This document shows, piece after piece, positions 7,962 to 17,066 of a stretch of DNA of 64,000 nt. The notes beneath the pieces are model-generated. The model was not told the DNA's origin. It worked only from the letters and a program-made list of their open reading frames with translations, and did not search any database. Every line of letters starts with the position of its first letter. Positions within the stretch are counted from its first letter, which is position 1. A program made the position numbers and the translations under genes. The stretch is taken from positions 101,121-165,120 of the forward strand of contig DHNW01000027.1 of assembly GCA_002407675.1 (NCBI GenBank). The letters are read 5' to 3'. Origin of the DNA: Ruminococcaceae bacterium UBA5406. Lineage in GTDB: Bacteria > Bacillota > Clostridia > Oscillospirales > Acutalibacteraceae.

Positions 7962-8885
7962 ATGGACTGGACGGAAGTAAAAATTACGGTTGATGCCGAG
8001 AATGTGGATTTGGCGGGCAGTATTGCACAGATGACGGTTCCTTACGGAATTTATGTGGAAGATTATTCCCACCTGAAGGAAGACGTTGAAGAAGTTGCGC
8101 ATATTGACCTAATTGACGAGGAACTGCTGAAAAAAGACCCGAAGAAGGCAGTGGTTCACGTTTATATCAGCCCGGAGGATAACCCGAACGAAGCCGTGGC
8201 CTTTTTAAGCGAACGGTACGGCGCGGCCGGAATCGCCCATACTATTGAAACCGCGCCCTGTGTGCAGGAGGACTGGATCAACAGCTGGAAAAAATATTTC
8301 CACCCCATCAAGGTAGGCCAAAAGCTGCTGATCCAGCCCGACTGGGAGCCGGTGAAGAATCCGGAAGGCCGCGTGGTGCTGGATATGGAACCGGGCATGG
8401 CATTTGGAACCGGAACACATGAAACAACACGCCTGTGCATGGAATTTTTGGAGGAGTATATCCGTCCCGGCTGTTCGATGCTGGATATTGGCTGCGGCAG
8501 CGGAATCCTCTCTGTGGCAGGGCTGCTTCTCGGTGCGGGAAAAGCCGTCGGCGTGGATATTGACCCGCTGGCGGTGAAAACCGCCGTGCAGAACGTGGAG
8601 CGCAACCATGTTGCGGACCGCTTTTCCGGCATCTGCGGCAGCCTGACCGAAAAGGTAAAGGGAAAATACGACGTGATTGCGGCGAACATTGTAGCCGACG
8701 TGATTATGGAGCTTACAAAAGATGTGGAACGCTACATGCTGCCGAATGCGGTTTACCTGATGAGCGGGATTATCGACGAACGTGAACGCGATGTGCTGGC
8801 CGCACTGAAAGGAAAGTTTACGGTCGTGGCCCGCCGGGAGGAGAAAGGCTGGGTTGCCCTTGCGGCTCGGGTAACAGAACAATAA
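7962..8885 (+). CDS. prmA: Ribosomal protein L11 methyltransferase
   Basis: The 307-residue class I SAM methyltransferase trimethylates ribosomal protein L11. It has the N-terminal PrmA recognition domain (about residues 1-110), the FGTGTHETTRL motif, the SAM-binding loop LDIGCGSGILS (near residues 172-182), acidic GVDIDP, and the catalytic-site motif ANIVADVI. Length is as expected. The ATG at 7962 follows GAAGGAG. No clear terminator was seen in the 60 nt separating it from the convergent amidohydrolase gene. Confidence 0.95.
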   Translation: MDWTEVKITVDAENVDLAGSIAQMTVPYGIYVEDYSHLKEDVEEVAHIDLIDEELLKKDPKKAVVHVYISPEDNPNEAVAFLSERYGAAGIAHTIETAPCVQEDWINSWKKYFHPIKVGQKLLIQPDWEPVKNPEGRVVLDMEPGMAFGTGTHETTRLCMEFLEEYIRPGCSMLDIGCGSGILSVAGLLLGAGKAVGVDIDPLAVKTAVQNVERNHVADRFSGICGSLTEKVKGKYDVIAANIVADVIMELTKDVERYMLPNAVYLMSGIIDERERDVLAALKGKFTVVARREEKGWVALAARVTEQ

Positions 8886-8946
8886 CACGGTGCGGCGAAT
8901 GATTCACTGGCGCACATGAGCGGGCAGTTCCCTACTATTGTCCGGC

Positions 8947-10224
8947 TTAGTCCGGTTTGCTTTTCAGGCATGCCTTCAGCTTTTCCATGACGTTCCTCCA
9001 TCCGCGGTCGATGGTATCTTCGTCTGCCGTCGCCAGTTTCCGGTCCTTGACGATCCATCTGCCGTTGACGAATACGTGCTCGATATCCTCCGGCGCGGCG
9101 CACGTGACGAAATTATGGATCAGGCTGTCGAACCCTTCCGCATGGACGGCCGGTTCCATACGGAAAGAATCCAGCCGGACGAGGACAAGGTCCGCCGGTG
9201 CACCGCAGGAAACCGTCCCTCCGCCGCTGGGGCCGAGCATCCGGTATCCGTTGGCCGAGGCCATTTTCAGGATGTCCTCGGCGGTGTGTTTTTCGCCGCC
9301 TTTCTGCCCTTTCATCAGGAGGTAGGCGGTCTTCAGAACGCCAAGATAGTCGGCGTCAGCCCAGTCGGTTCCCAGCATGCAGGGAATGCCGCGGTCCAGA
9401 AAATCCGAGATGTTCAGTAACCCCGCGCCGGTGGACAGATTGCTGACCGGATTATAAACGACACCGCAGCCGTGCCGGGCGATCCTGTCGAGATCGTTTG
9501 AGTCCGCCTGAACACAGTGGTACAAAATCGTTTTCCGGTCAAGGCATCCGTATTCTTCAAGAATTTCGGTTGACGATTTTGAGAAAGCTTTTTCCACGAT
9601 ATCCCGGCGGGCTTTCGTTTCCAGGCAGTGCGTGCTGAACAGGATATCCGGGTTCCGCTTTTTCAGTTCTGCGATCCGCCGCAGGGCGTCGGGCGTCATG
9701 TCTTCCTCCTCCAGCAGATGGGAACCGTATGACACAAGCTCTGAGCCGCGCCCGGCATACTCGCCGATCTGGTCCAAAACATCGATTGTTCCGCGCAGGC
9801 CGATTTCCTCCAGCGCCTCTTTCTGGATTTCCTTCGTGCCGTCGATGGTGCCGCCGTCGTTGACGCAGGTTACACCCTGCCGGGCGAGCTCCGCGTATTC
9901 TTTCAGCGCGATGGCTTTTTTGTCTTCGTCGGAAGCGCGGTTTTCCAAAAAATCTTCCAAAACGGATTTTTGAAACCGTCCCTGCGCGGAATCGCCGTAC
10001 CAGTCGAAAAGAGCCTGATCCTTCCACAGGCCCCGGCTCACCGTCGAGAGTCCGTGGAAATGCGCGTTCACCATTCCGCCCATGCAGAGCAGGCCGCTTC
10101 CGTCGAGGACGGGGTCGCCTTTTTCGCACGGGCCGTCAGGATATACTTTTCTGTCTTTGATCCGGAGGTTCCCGAACCGGACTTTGAAATCCGGGCCGAC
10201 GTAAAAAGTGTTTCGAATATACAT
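8947..10224 (-). CDS. Metal-dependent amidohydrolase, cytosine deaminase/TRZ-ATZ type
   Basis: The 425-residue protein has the amidohydrolase metal ligands: HxH in NAHFHG (His55, His57), His199 in STHCLE, His236 in YHCVQ and the aspartate in GTDWAD (Asp287). Small beta domains at both ends complete the fold. The HCLE/YHCVQ arrangement is that of the deaminase branch acting on aminopyrimidines, purines or S-adenosylhomocysteine-type substrates; the substrate cannot be named. It starts 21 nt after the pheA stop, so it is probably the last gene of the aromatic operon, though no role there is evident. Confidence 0.85.
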   Translation of the reverse strand: MYIRNTFYVGPDFKVRFGNLRIKDRKVYPDGPCEKGDPVLDGSGLLCMGGMVNAHFHGLSTVSRGLWKDQALFDWYGDSAQGRFQKSVLEDFLENRASDEDKKAIALKEYAELARQGVTCVNDGGTIDGTKEIQKEALEEIGLRGTIDVLDQIGEYAGRGSELVSYGSHLLEEEDMTPDALRRIAELKKRNPDILFSTHCLETKARRDIVEKAFSKSSTEILEEYGCLDRKTILYHCVQADSNDLDRIARHGCGVVYNPVSNLSTGAGLLNISDFLDRGIPCMLGTDWADADYLGVLKTAYLLMKGQKGGEKHTAEDILKMASANGYRMLGPSGGGTVSCGAPADLVLVRLDSFRMEPAVHAEGFDSLIHNFVTCAAPEDIEHVFVNGRWIVKDRKLATADEDTIDRGWRNVMEKLKACLKSKPD

Positions 10225-10245
10225 GTGGTATTCCTTTCCAATCGT

Positions 10246-11358
10246 TTATTCCAGTTCCACGTAATTGCCTAAAAACGTGAACCGCGGCAGTTCGTCGCAG
10301 AGTTCGCACAGCAGGTCAAGCGTGCTGGGGTCACGGACATTTCCTGAAAAATCCAGGTAGAAATCATACTCGAAATTTTTGCCGGGAATGGGCCGCGATT
10401 CAATTTTTGTCAGATTCAGACCTGCCGCGGCGAAACGCGCCAAAACGGCGTAAAGTGTGCCGGTGCGGTGGGGAAGGGAGAAGCACAGGCTGATTTTTCC
10501 TGCATCCGGCGGCAGGCACATTTTGCGGCTGATCACGATGAACCGTGTCCGGTTGCCGGAGCTGTCCTGAATATCCCGTGCCAGCACATGGAGACCGTAT
10601 TCCCGCGCCGCATAAAGGGAACACACAGCTCCCGTGCCGGGAGACTGCGCCTTCCGTGCGGCCTCGGCCGTGCTGGAGAACGGTTCGGCTTTCAGACTGT
10701 GAGAAGAAAGGAAAGCCGAACACTGGCGGATCGCCTGAGGATGAGAATATACAATCTGTATATTTTTAAGATCGCATTCTGACGAAGCAAAACAGTGCCG
10801 GATTGGCAGGCTCAGCGCGCCCACAATAGAAAAGCGGTATTTCAAAATAAGGTCGTATACTTCGCCTACGGAACCGGAAGAAGAGTTTTCCACCGGTAAA
10901 ATTCCGAGATCGGCATCTCCGCTTTCTACGGCCGTAAAAATCGCCGGGAAATCCGGGAAAAACAGCGGCATTGCATCCGGATACAGGCGAAGGAGGGCTT
11001 CATGTGAAAACGAGCCTTTCCGTCCGAGGCAGGCTACGGTGTCCGCTTTTGGCAGTTCACCGGGAGCTGTTTCCACCTCTTCACGCAAAGGGGAGCCGCT
11101 GCCGAGCAGCCGGTGCTGGAGGGAGCGGCTCATCGCCATCAGGCCGGAATACAGGATTTTTGTTTCGCCCTTAAACTCCCCTGATTTTTCGGATACGTTT
11201 CTCAGAATTTCCTGTTCACGCTTTTCGTTAAAAACAGGATAATTCTCTTTTTTTTTGGCTTCCGCTACCTGTTTGGCGCATTCCATGCGCCGCAGGAAAA
11301 GCGGTAGAAGTTCGTTGTCGATCCGATCAATTTGCGAACGGATTTCTTTCAGTGTCAT
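10246..11358 (-). CDS. pheA: Bifunctional chorismate mutase/prephenate dehydratase (P-protein)
   Basis: The 370-residue protein makes phenylpyruvate from chorismate. Residues ~1-85 are an AroQ-type chorismate mutase (starts LKEIRSQIDRIDNELL). Residues ~105-285 are prephenate dehydratase with the GNRTRF catalytic motif (near 275). Residues ~293-370 are an ACT domain containing ESRP, the phenylalanine-sensing motif. Feedback inhibition by Phe is therefore expected. Start at ATG 11358, 21 nt after aroC stops, within the operon. Confidence 0.96.
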   Translation of the reverse strand: MTLKEIRSQIDRIDNELLPLFLRRMECAKQVAEAKKKENYPVFNEKREQEILRNVSEKSGEFKGETKILYSGLMAMSRSLQHRLLGSGSPLREEVETAPGELPKADTVACLGRKGSFSHEALLRLYPDAMPLFFPDFPAIFTAVESGDADLGILPVENSSSGSVGEVYDLILKYRFSIVGALSLPIRHCFASSECDLKNIQIVYSHPQAIRQCSAFLSSHSLKAEPFSSTAEAARKAQSPGTGAVCSLYAAREYGLHVLARDIQDSSGNRTRFIVISRKMCLPPDAGKISLCFSLPHRTGTLYAVLARFAAAGLNLTKIESRPIPGKNFEYDFYLDFSGNVRDPSTLDLLCELCDELPRFTFLGNYVELE

Positions 11359-11379
11359 TTCTTCAGCTCCATTTCCCTT

Positions 11380-12447
11380 TTACAGAAGCATATCCAGCAA
11401 TGCCACAGCTGCCGCCGCCTCCACGGCGGGAACGGCGCGCGGCACAATGCACGGATCGTGCCGTCCGTGAACGGTCAGCTTTGTATTTTTTTGGGATGAA
11501 AGGCTGACACTGTCCTGTTCCCGGCCGATGGAAGGTGTGGGCTTGAACGCCGCCCGAAAAATGAGCGGCATGCCCGTGGTGATTCCGCCGAGGATTCCCC
11601 CGGCGTTGTTTGTGCGTGTCCGGACAGAACCTCCGTCGTAATAAAATGAATCGTTGTTTTCACTGCCAAACAGTTCCGCTGCCGAAAAGCCTGCGCCGAA
11701 TTCCACGCCCTTGCAGGCAGGAATAGCATAAAGGATGGAAGACAGTTCGGATTCCACCCCTTCGTCCAGCGGACCGCCTACCCCGGCCGGCAGGCCGACG
11801 GCAGCGCATTCGACCACGCCGCCGACGCTGTCCAGATTTTTCCGGGCGGATTCGATTTCGGCGCGCATCCGCTCTTCGGCGGACGGATCAAGGGTGGGGA
11901 AATAGCGGGATGAAAGGTTTTCCAGCAGAGAAGCCGGCAGTCCGACGGGGTCGAACGGCGAATCCGATATTCCATGGACGGAAAGCACATGCGCGCCGAC
12001 CGTGACACCCCGCCTTTTTAAAATCTGGCGGCACACCGCGCCTGCAAATACCAGAGGAGCGGTCATCCGGCCGGAAAACCGCCCTCCGCCGCGCACGTCG
12101 TTGAATCCGCGGTAGCGCACATGCGCCGTGTAATCTGCATGGCCGGGCCGGGGAATATCCCTCAGGCTGTCATAATCGGAAGAGCGGGTGTTGGTGTTGG
12201 TAATTACGGCGCACAGCGGCGCACCTGTAGTCCGGCCGTTCAGCAGGCCGCTGAGAATCTGCGGCTCGTCGGTTTCGCGGCGCGGCGTAGCGGCTTTATC
12301 GCGGCCGGGCGCACGGCGGGACATCTGAAGGAATATTTTTTCCGCTTCGATTTCTTCACCGGCGGGCAGGCCCTCCAGAACGGCGCCGATCGCCGGACCG
12401 TGGCTTTCGCCGAAAATGGTTACATGAAGTTTATTGCCCCACGGCAT
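11380..12447 (-). CDS. aroC: Chorismate synthase
   Basis: The 355-residue flavin-dependent enzyme converts EPSP to chorismate. Family signatures are present: GESHGPAIG near the N-terminus, RRAPGRDKAATPR, the GGRFSGRMTA segment and RTNNAGGILGGITTG. The start overlaps the aroA 3' end by 17 nt, suggesting translational coupling. Confidence 0.97.
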   Translation of the reverse strand: MPWGNKLHVTIFGESHGPAIGAVLEGLPAGEEIEAEKIFLQMSRRAPGRDKAATPRRETDEPQILSGLLNGRTTGAPLCAVITNTNTRSSDYDSLRDIPRPGHADYTAHVRYRGFNDVRGGGRFSGRMTAPLVFAGAVCRQILKRRGVTVGAHVLSVHGISDSPFDPVGLPASLLENLSSRYFPTLDPSAEERMRAEIESARKNLDSVGGVVECAAVGLPAGVGGPLDEGVESELSSILYAIPACKGVEFGAGFSAAELFGSENNDSFYYDGGSVRTRTNNAGGILGGITTGMPLIFRAAFKPTPSIGREQDSVSLSSQKNTKLTVHGRHDPCIVPRAVPAVEAAAAVALLDMLL

Positions 12448-13666
12448 ACGCTTTTCCTCCCAGCCGATTATAATCTAAAAAGAAATCCGGGTAGCTTTTG
12501 CGGACGCTCTGCGCGTCGGTGAGGACGGTTTCACCCGCGGATCTCAGCGCCGCGACGGAAAGGGCCATTACGACGCGGTGGTCGTTGCACCCATCCGCTT
12601 TTCCGCCGCGGAGATGATCCACGCCGAAGATTTCCAGCCCGTCCGGCTTTTCGTGTACACGTCCGCCCAGCCGGTTCAGGCCTTGTGCCATGGCGGAGAG
12701 CCGGTCGCTTTCTTTCAGCCGGAGCCGTGCCGCGTGGGAGATCACCGTGCGCCGCCCCGGGATCAGCGCCGCTGCCGCGGCCAGAGCCGGAACAAGGTCT
12801 GGAATCTGCGACGCGTCGATTTCCGGAATGGTCTCTGGTATTCGGCCCGCTTCCACAGACAGAAGCCCGCGGTTCCATTCGATCTTTGCCCCTAAACGGC
12901 GGAACAGTTCTTCCGCTTTTCGGTCGCCCTGAGAAAAACCGGGGCTGAGCCCTTCCAGCTCCACCGGACCGCCGAGCATCCCGGCGGCGAGGAAAAACGC
13001 CGCCTGCGACCAGTCGCGCTCAATTTGGTACGCCGGGTTCGGCCGGTAACGCTGATTCCCCGGGACGTTCCAGCCCTCCGCCGTTTTCTCCGCGCGCACG
13101 CCGAATGAATGCAGAATCTGCACGGTCATATCCGCGTAGGCGGCGGATTCCAGCGGTGACGTCAAACGGATACGGCTGTCTCCGTCTAAAAGTGGGAGCG
13201 CCAGCAGAAGCCCTGTGGCGAACTGGGAGCTGACGCTGCCGGGCACTTCGTAGCGGCCCGGCTGCAGTTTCCCGCGGACGGTAAGCGGCAGGCCGCCTTG
13301 CGTCCGGCAGGAAACCCCGTGGCGGGGCAGACAGCCGAGGTAAACGCCGAGGGGGCGCTCCGGCAGGCGGCCCCGGCCGGTAAAGGTGGCTTCCGTGCCC
13401 AGCGCCGCGGCGACAGGAATTAGAAATCGAAGCGTGGAGCCGGATTCTCTGCAGTCCAGCGTAACCGGCCCGCCATGTGCCGGAAGAAGGGCGGCAAGGG
13501 CTTTTTGTGTTGCGGCGAGGTCGTCGCTGACCGTTTCGCCGGACTGCAGGGAAATTTCGTCCCCCGCGAGGGCGGAGCAAATCAGCGCGCGGTGCGCGGC
13601 ACTTTTGGAAACCGGCACAGCCACCCGGCCTTGCAGGGTGGACGGCAGAATCCGGACTTCGCTCAT
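12431..13666 (-). CDS. aroA: 3-phosphoshikimate 1-carboxyvinyltransferase (EPSP synthase)
   Basis: The 411-residue enzyme transfers enolpyruvate from PEP to shikimate 3-phosphate. Substrate motifs seen: SKSAAHRAL (shikimate-3-P lysine and serine), the ESGSTLRF segment, DWSQAAFFLA, LKESDRL and the C-terminal NDHRVVMAL. The start codon overlaps the aroB stop by 4 nt. Length is slightly under the usual ~425, with no missing motif. Confidence 0.96.
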   Translation of the reverse strand: MSEVRILPSTLQGRVAVPVSKSAAHRALICSALAGDEISLQSGETVSDDLAATQKALAALLPAHGGPVTLDCRESGSTLRFLIPVAAALGTEATFTGRGRLPERPLGVYLGCLPRHGVSCRTQGGLPLTVRGKLQPGRYEVPGSVSSQFATGLLLALPLLDGDSRIRLTSPLESAAYADMTVQILHSFGVRAEKTAEGWNVPGNQRYRPNPAYQIERDWSQAAFFLAAGMLGGPVELEGLSPGFSQGDRKAEELFRRLGAKIEWNRGLLSVEAGRIPETIPEIDASQIPDLVPALAAAAALIPGRRTVISHAARLRLKESDRLSAMAQGLNRLGGRVHEKPDGLEIFGVDHLRGGKADGCNDHRVVMALSVAALRSAGETVLTDAQSVRKSYPDFFLDYNRLGGKAYAVGQ

Positions 13667-14724
13667 AAAACCGCCTCCAGAAGTTCCGTCAGGCGCTTTT
13701 TGTCTGCCGGGTACAGGAAACTTTCACCGATTTTTTTCAGCATGACCAGCCGGACCGTTCCGCCGAGAGCCTTTTTGTCCAGCATGGCCGTTTCAATGAT
13801 GGGCCGGGGATCCGTTATCTCTTTATCCGATACCGGAAGACCATATCTCTGTAAGACAGAAGCAATTTCCGCCGCCGTGCCCGGCTCGGTCAGACCGGCT
13901 TTTTCGCCGCATTGGGCCATTATGACCATGCCGATCCCGACGGCCTGCCCGTGGGAAAGACCGCGGTATCCGTGGAGCTTTTCCAGCGCGTGGCCGAACG
14001 TATGGCCGAAATTCAGGAGCATCCGCTCCCCGTTGTCGAACTCGTCCTGCTCCACGGCGGCGCGCTTGATTTTCAGGTTTTCAGCGATCAGCCGCTCCAT
14101 ATCCGTGCGGACGTCCGACGTTTTGATGAAGTCGAACAGCGGCCGGCTTTTAATGCAGCCGTGCTTGATGGCTTCGCCCATGCCGTCGGAGAAAAAGCGG
14201 GGGGGCAGTGTTTGGAGCGTGTCCGGGTCGATCAGCACAAGCGAAGGCTGGTGGAACGCCCCTACGAGGTTTTTCCCTTCCGGCACGTCCACGCCGGTTT
14301 TTCCGCCGATGGAGGAATCAATCTGCGCCAGAAGCGAGGTTGGAATCTGGACGAACGGAATGCCGCGCAGCCAGGTGGCGGCGGCAAAGCCCGCCATATC
14401 CCCCGTTACGCCGCCGCCGAGCGCGACGGCAAAGTCGCTGCGGGTCAGGCGGTTCCGGGCAAAAGCCCCGTAGATTTTCTCGATGGAGGAAAGCCGCTTG
14501 CTTTCTTCACCCGCGGGGAACACAAACGTCCCGGCGGAAAAGCCCGCTTCTTTCAGGGAGCGGGAAATCTGTTTTGCATACAGCGGTGCGACGTTGGAGT
14601 CGGCAACGATTACCGTGCGGCTGCCGGGGCGGAACCGCTTTGCGGCGTATCCGCCTGCACGGCCGAGACAGCCGCGCTCAATAATAATCCGGTAAGGTTC
14701 GGATGTATGTACGGTCAGTTCCAT
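13663..14724 (-). CDS. aroB: 3-dehydroquinate synthase
   Basis: The 353-residue NAD- and metal-dependent enzyme cyclises DAHP to 3-dehydroquinate. Recognised by the GGGVTGDMAGFAAATWLRG nucleotide/substrate loop, SIGGKTGVD, GMGEAIKHG and the metal-binding NFGHTFGHA. It begins 2 nt upstream-adjacent to the tyrA stop, consistent with one polycistronic message. Confidence 0.97.
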   Translation of the reverse strand: MELTVHTSEPYRIIIERGCLGRAGGYAAKRFRPGSRTVIVADSNVAPLYAKQISRSLKEAGFSAGTFVFPAGEESKRLSSIEKIYGAFARNRLTRSDFAVALGGGVTGDMAGFAAATWLRGIPFVQIPTSLLAQIDSSIGGKTGVDVPEGKNLVGAFHQPSLVLIDPDTLQTLPPRFFSDGMGEAIKHGCIKSRPLFDFIKTSDVRTDMERLIAENLKIKRAAVEQDEFDNGERMLLNFGHTFGHALEKLHGYRGLSHGQAVGIGMVIMAQCGEKAGLTEPGTAAEIASVLQRYGLPVSDKEITDPRPIIETAMLDKKALGGTVRLVMLKKIGESFLYPADKKRLTELLEAVL

Positions 14725-14726
14725 TT

Positions 14727-15563
14727 TTACTCCCCCAGCTTTTCTTTGATCAGGCGGCCTTCACGCAGGAGCCGCCGCAGCGTATCCGCGTCCCGCGTGT
14801 CCACCGCATCGCGGATTTCCCGGATATGCTTTGTGAGCGTGTCCAGTTCCCCGACCAGCGCTTCCCGGTTTTCGAGGAACAGTTCCGTCCACATGGTTTC
14901 GTTGATGCTGGCGACACGCGACACGTCGCGGTAGCTTCCTGCCGAAAATCCCCGGTGTTTCAGGCACTGCGGACTTTTCACGTAGGCGCAGGCCAGAACG
15001 TGGGGAAGCTGGCTTGTGAAGGCGATAATACGGTCGTGCTCTTCCGGCGTGGTTTCCACGGCGGAGCCGAATCCGAGTTCCGCCGAAATGTTTCTTAGAA
15101 GATTCACGGTTTCCCGCGGTGCGCCGCACGGGACGAGAATGTAGCTGGCCCCGCGGAACAGATCGGCGTCGCTGGCCGAAAAGCCGCTTTTTTCTTTTCC
15201 CGCCATTGGATGGCCGCCCACAAACGCAAACCCGCGTTTTGCGGCCAGCCCGGACAGGCGCGGGCAGATCCAGGACTTGATGCCGCAGGTATCGGTCACC
15301 ACACAGCCGGGCCGGATGGACGAAAGGTGTTCCCGCACAAACTGAACGTCTGCCTGCGGATACAGGCAGAGGTACAGGATGTCGGCTTCCTGAATATCTT
15401 TTTCCGTGCCGGCTTTTCCGATGGCGCCGCAGCGGAGCGCCGCCTGCACCACAGCGGGGTCCCGGTCGATTCCGGCAACAGGGCAGCCCGCGTATTTCTG
15501 AAAGGCCCTGGCAAGGGAGCCGCCGATCAGCCCCAGCCCGACAATGACGATTTTCCGTTTCAT
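14727..15563 (-). CDS. tyrA: Prephenate dehydrogenase
   Basis: The 278-residue protein oxidatively decarboxylates prephenate to 4-hydroxyphenylpyruvate for tyrosine. It has an N-terminal Rossmann fold (GLGLIGGSLARAF, residues ~7-19), TDTCGIKSW and the GGHPMAGKEKSGF active-site motif, then an all-helical domain. There is no C-terminal ACT domain, so direct Tyr inhibition through ACT is not expected. The gap of 53 nt from aroF is the largest in the operon up to this point. Confidence 0.95.
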   Translation of the reverse strand: MKRKIVIVGLGLIGGSLARAFQKYAGCPVAGIDRDPAVVQAALRCGAIGKAGTEKDIQEADILYLCLYPQADVQFVREHLSSIRPGCVVTDTCGIKSWICPRLSGLAAKRGFAFVGGHPMAGKEKSGFSASDADLFRGASYILVPCGAPRETVNLLRNISAELGFGSAVETTPEEHDRIIAFTSQLPHVLACAYVKSPQCLKHRGFSAGSYRDVSRVASINETMWTELFLENREALVGELDTLTKHIREIRDAVDTRDADTLRRLLREGRLIKEKLGE

Positions 15564-15616
15564 GGATGTCCTCCTCTGCTTTTGAGGTTTTACCTATTAT
15601 AGCAGAAAAGCGGACG

Positions 15617-16651
15617 TTATTCCACGGTTTTTCCGAATGCTTTCGCCGCAGCCCGGATGCGGGCCGCCGTACGGTCAAACTGGTCTGGTGTGAGGGACTG
15701 TGCGCCGTCTGAAAGGGCTTTGGCGGGATCGTTGTGCACTTCAATAATCAAGCCGTCGGCTCCGGCAGCCACAGCGGCCAGGGCAAGGGGCTCCACCAGC
15801 CAGGAAATGCCGGAGGCGTGGCTCGGGTCCACAATAACCGGCAGGTGTGAGAGCTTTTTGAGAACCGGAACGGCGGAAATATCCAGCGTGTTGCGGGTGT
15901 AGGTCTCAAAAGTACGGATGCCCCGCTCGCAGAGAATTACCTGTTCGTTGCCGCCTGACATGATGTATTCGGCGCTCATCAGCAGTTCTTCCATAGTGCT
16001 GGAGAGGCCGCGCTTCAGAAGAATAGGCTTGCGGATGCGGCCCAGTTCTTTTAAAAGTTCAAAATTCTGCATATTGCGAGCCCCAACCTGGATGATATCG
16101 ACGCCCTTTTCAAGAAACAAGTCGATATACTTTTCGCTCATGATTTCGGTCACAATGGGGAGGCCGGTTTCCTTTTTGGCTTCGACAAGGAGATCCAGCC
16201 CCTCGGCTTTCAGGCCCTGGAACGAATAGGGCGACGTGCGGGGCTTAAAAGCGCCGCCGCGGAGGAACTGCGCGCCCGCTTTTTTAACGCGCCGGGCCAC
16301 CCCGCAGAGCTGTTCCCGCGATTCCACCGAACAGGGGCCGGCGATCAGCGACAGGCCGCCCCCACCGATTTTCTGCCCGCCGGGCAAGGTAATGACCGTG
16401 TCGTCTGGGTGGAATTTCCGGTTGGCTTTTTTATAGGGTTCCTGCACCCGCCGGACGCTTTCCACATAATCCTGTGCGGCAACGGAATCCGTGTCAATCT
16501 GGGAAGTATCCCCAATGAGGCCCAGCACAGTGCTTTGTGCCCCAAACCAGATGTTCGCTATGTTCGCTTTTATGCGGTATTTCCGCTCTAGGGCGGAGGC
16601 TAGTTTTTTGGCCTGCTCCGGGGAGCTTCCAGGTTTCAATACAATAATCAT
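15617..16651 (-). CDS. aroF: 3-deoxy-7-phosphoheptulonate (DAHP) synthase, ferredoxin-like-domain type
   Basis: The 344-residue type I-beta enzyme performs the first step of aromatic synthesis (PEP plus erythrose-4-P). Residues ~1-70 form the ferredoxin-like regulatory domain; the TIM barrel follows with GPCSVES, RGGAFKPRTSPYSFQG, VGARNMQN, LLKRG and DPSHASG. In studied members the N-terminal domain gives feedback inhibition by Phe or Tyr. The ATG at 16651 is chosen for its GGAGGAAAGAAC spacing. As first structural gene it is preceded by an aromatic-rich leader peptide and terminator. Confidence 0.96.
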   Translation of the reverse strand: MIIVLKPGSSPEQAKKLASALERKYRIKANIANIWFGAQSTVLGLIGDTSQIDTDSVAAQDYVESVRRVQEPYKKANRKFHPDDTVITLPGGQKIGGGGLSLIAGPCSVESREQLCGVARRVKKAGAQFLRGGAFKPRTSPYSFQGLKAEGLDLLVEAKKETGLPIVTEIMSEKYIDLFLEKGVDIIQVGARNMQNFELLKELGRIRKPILLKRGLSSTMEELLMSAEYIMSGGNEQVILCERGIRTFETYTRNTLDISAVPVLKKLSHLPVIVDPSHASGISWLVEPLALAAVAAGADGLIIEVHNDPAKALSDGAQSLTPDQFDRTAARIRAAAKAFGKTVE

Positions 16652-16726
16652 GTTCTTTCCTCCAATATTTTTGCCGTTTGGGTCCGGAAAGCGGGAGACC
16701 CGCATGCCGGTGAAACGGGCGGAGAT

Positions 16727-16759
16727 AAAAAAACGGCGGAGCTGCTGTCAGCTCCGCCG
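16727..16759 (-). terminator. Attenuator-like terminator between the leader peptide and aroF
   Basis: A perfect 11-bp GC-rich stem (16734-16744 with 16749-16759) with a 4-nt loop is followed on the minus strand by seven T (16733-16727). It sits 22 nt after the leader peptide stop and 75 nt before aroF, so transcripts that terminate here would lack every aro gene. Confidence 0.85.
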
Positions 16760-16780
16760 TGATCCGAATTCCCCTCGGCC

Positions 16781-16921
16781 TTAACGGCCGCTGTGGGTTT
16801 CGGGTATAGGGGACAGAAGTTTACAGCCGGCTTTTTGGTACGCGAAAACAACCCCGGTTTTAAAAGAAAAAACGGGGTAATACCAGACTGTAAATCGCGC
16901 GGCACAAAAAGACGGTTTCAT
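16781..16921 (-). CDS. Putative aromatic-rich leader peptide of the aro operon
   Basis: A 46-residue ORF starting at ATG 16921 after AAAAAGGAGTCCGCAG. Nine of its first 28 residues are aromatic (five Phe, three Tyr, one Trp), clustered in FTVWYYPVFSF and VVFAY; the last third has none. RNA pairings bracket the cluster: 16888-16894 with 16820-16826 (7 bp, TTTACAG/CTGTAAA), and an internal stem 16851-16861/16868-16878. It stops 22 nt before an intrinsic terminator and heads the aromatic operon. This is the architecture of ribosome-mediated attenuation. No homologue is claimed and expression is inferred. Confidence 0.7.
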   Translation of the reverse strand: MKPSFCAARFTVWYYPVFSFKTGVVFAYQKAGCKLLSPIPETHSGR

Positions 16922-16951
16922 CTGCGGACTCCTTTTTATTAATTGCCCTTT

Positions 16952-16980
16952 ATCATAATACAACCGCAGGGAACTGTCAA
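16952..16980 (-). promoter_or_regulatory. SigA-type promoter of the aro operon
   Basis: TTGACA (16980-16975), 17-nt spacer, TATGAT (16957-16952). The start near 16945 would place the leader-peptide ribosome site about 10 nt into the transcript. Confidence 0.85.
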
Positions 16981-17037
16981 GGACTTTCTCCGCGAGGAGG
17001 CATGTTAAAAAGAAAACCAAATAATTCCAATAGAATC

Positions 17038-17066
17038 TTGCAAAAGCAAATAAATATTGATAGAAT
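17038..17066 (+). promoter_or_regulatory. Candidate promoter of the diguanylate cyclase gene
   Basis: TTGCAA (17038-17043), 17-nt spacer, TAGAAT (17061-17066), about 120 nt before the gene. Two mismatches to consensus, so moderate support. Confidence 0.5.
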
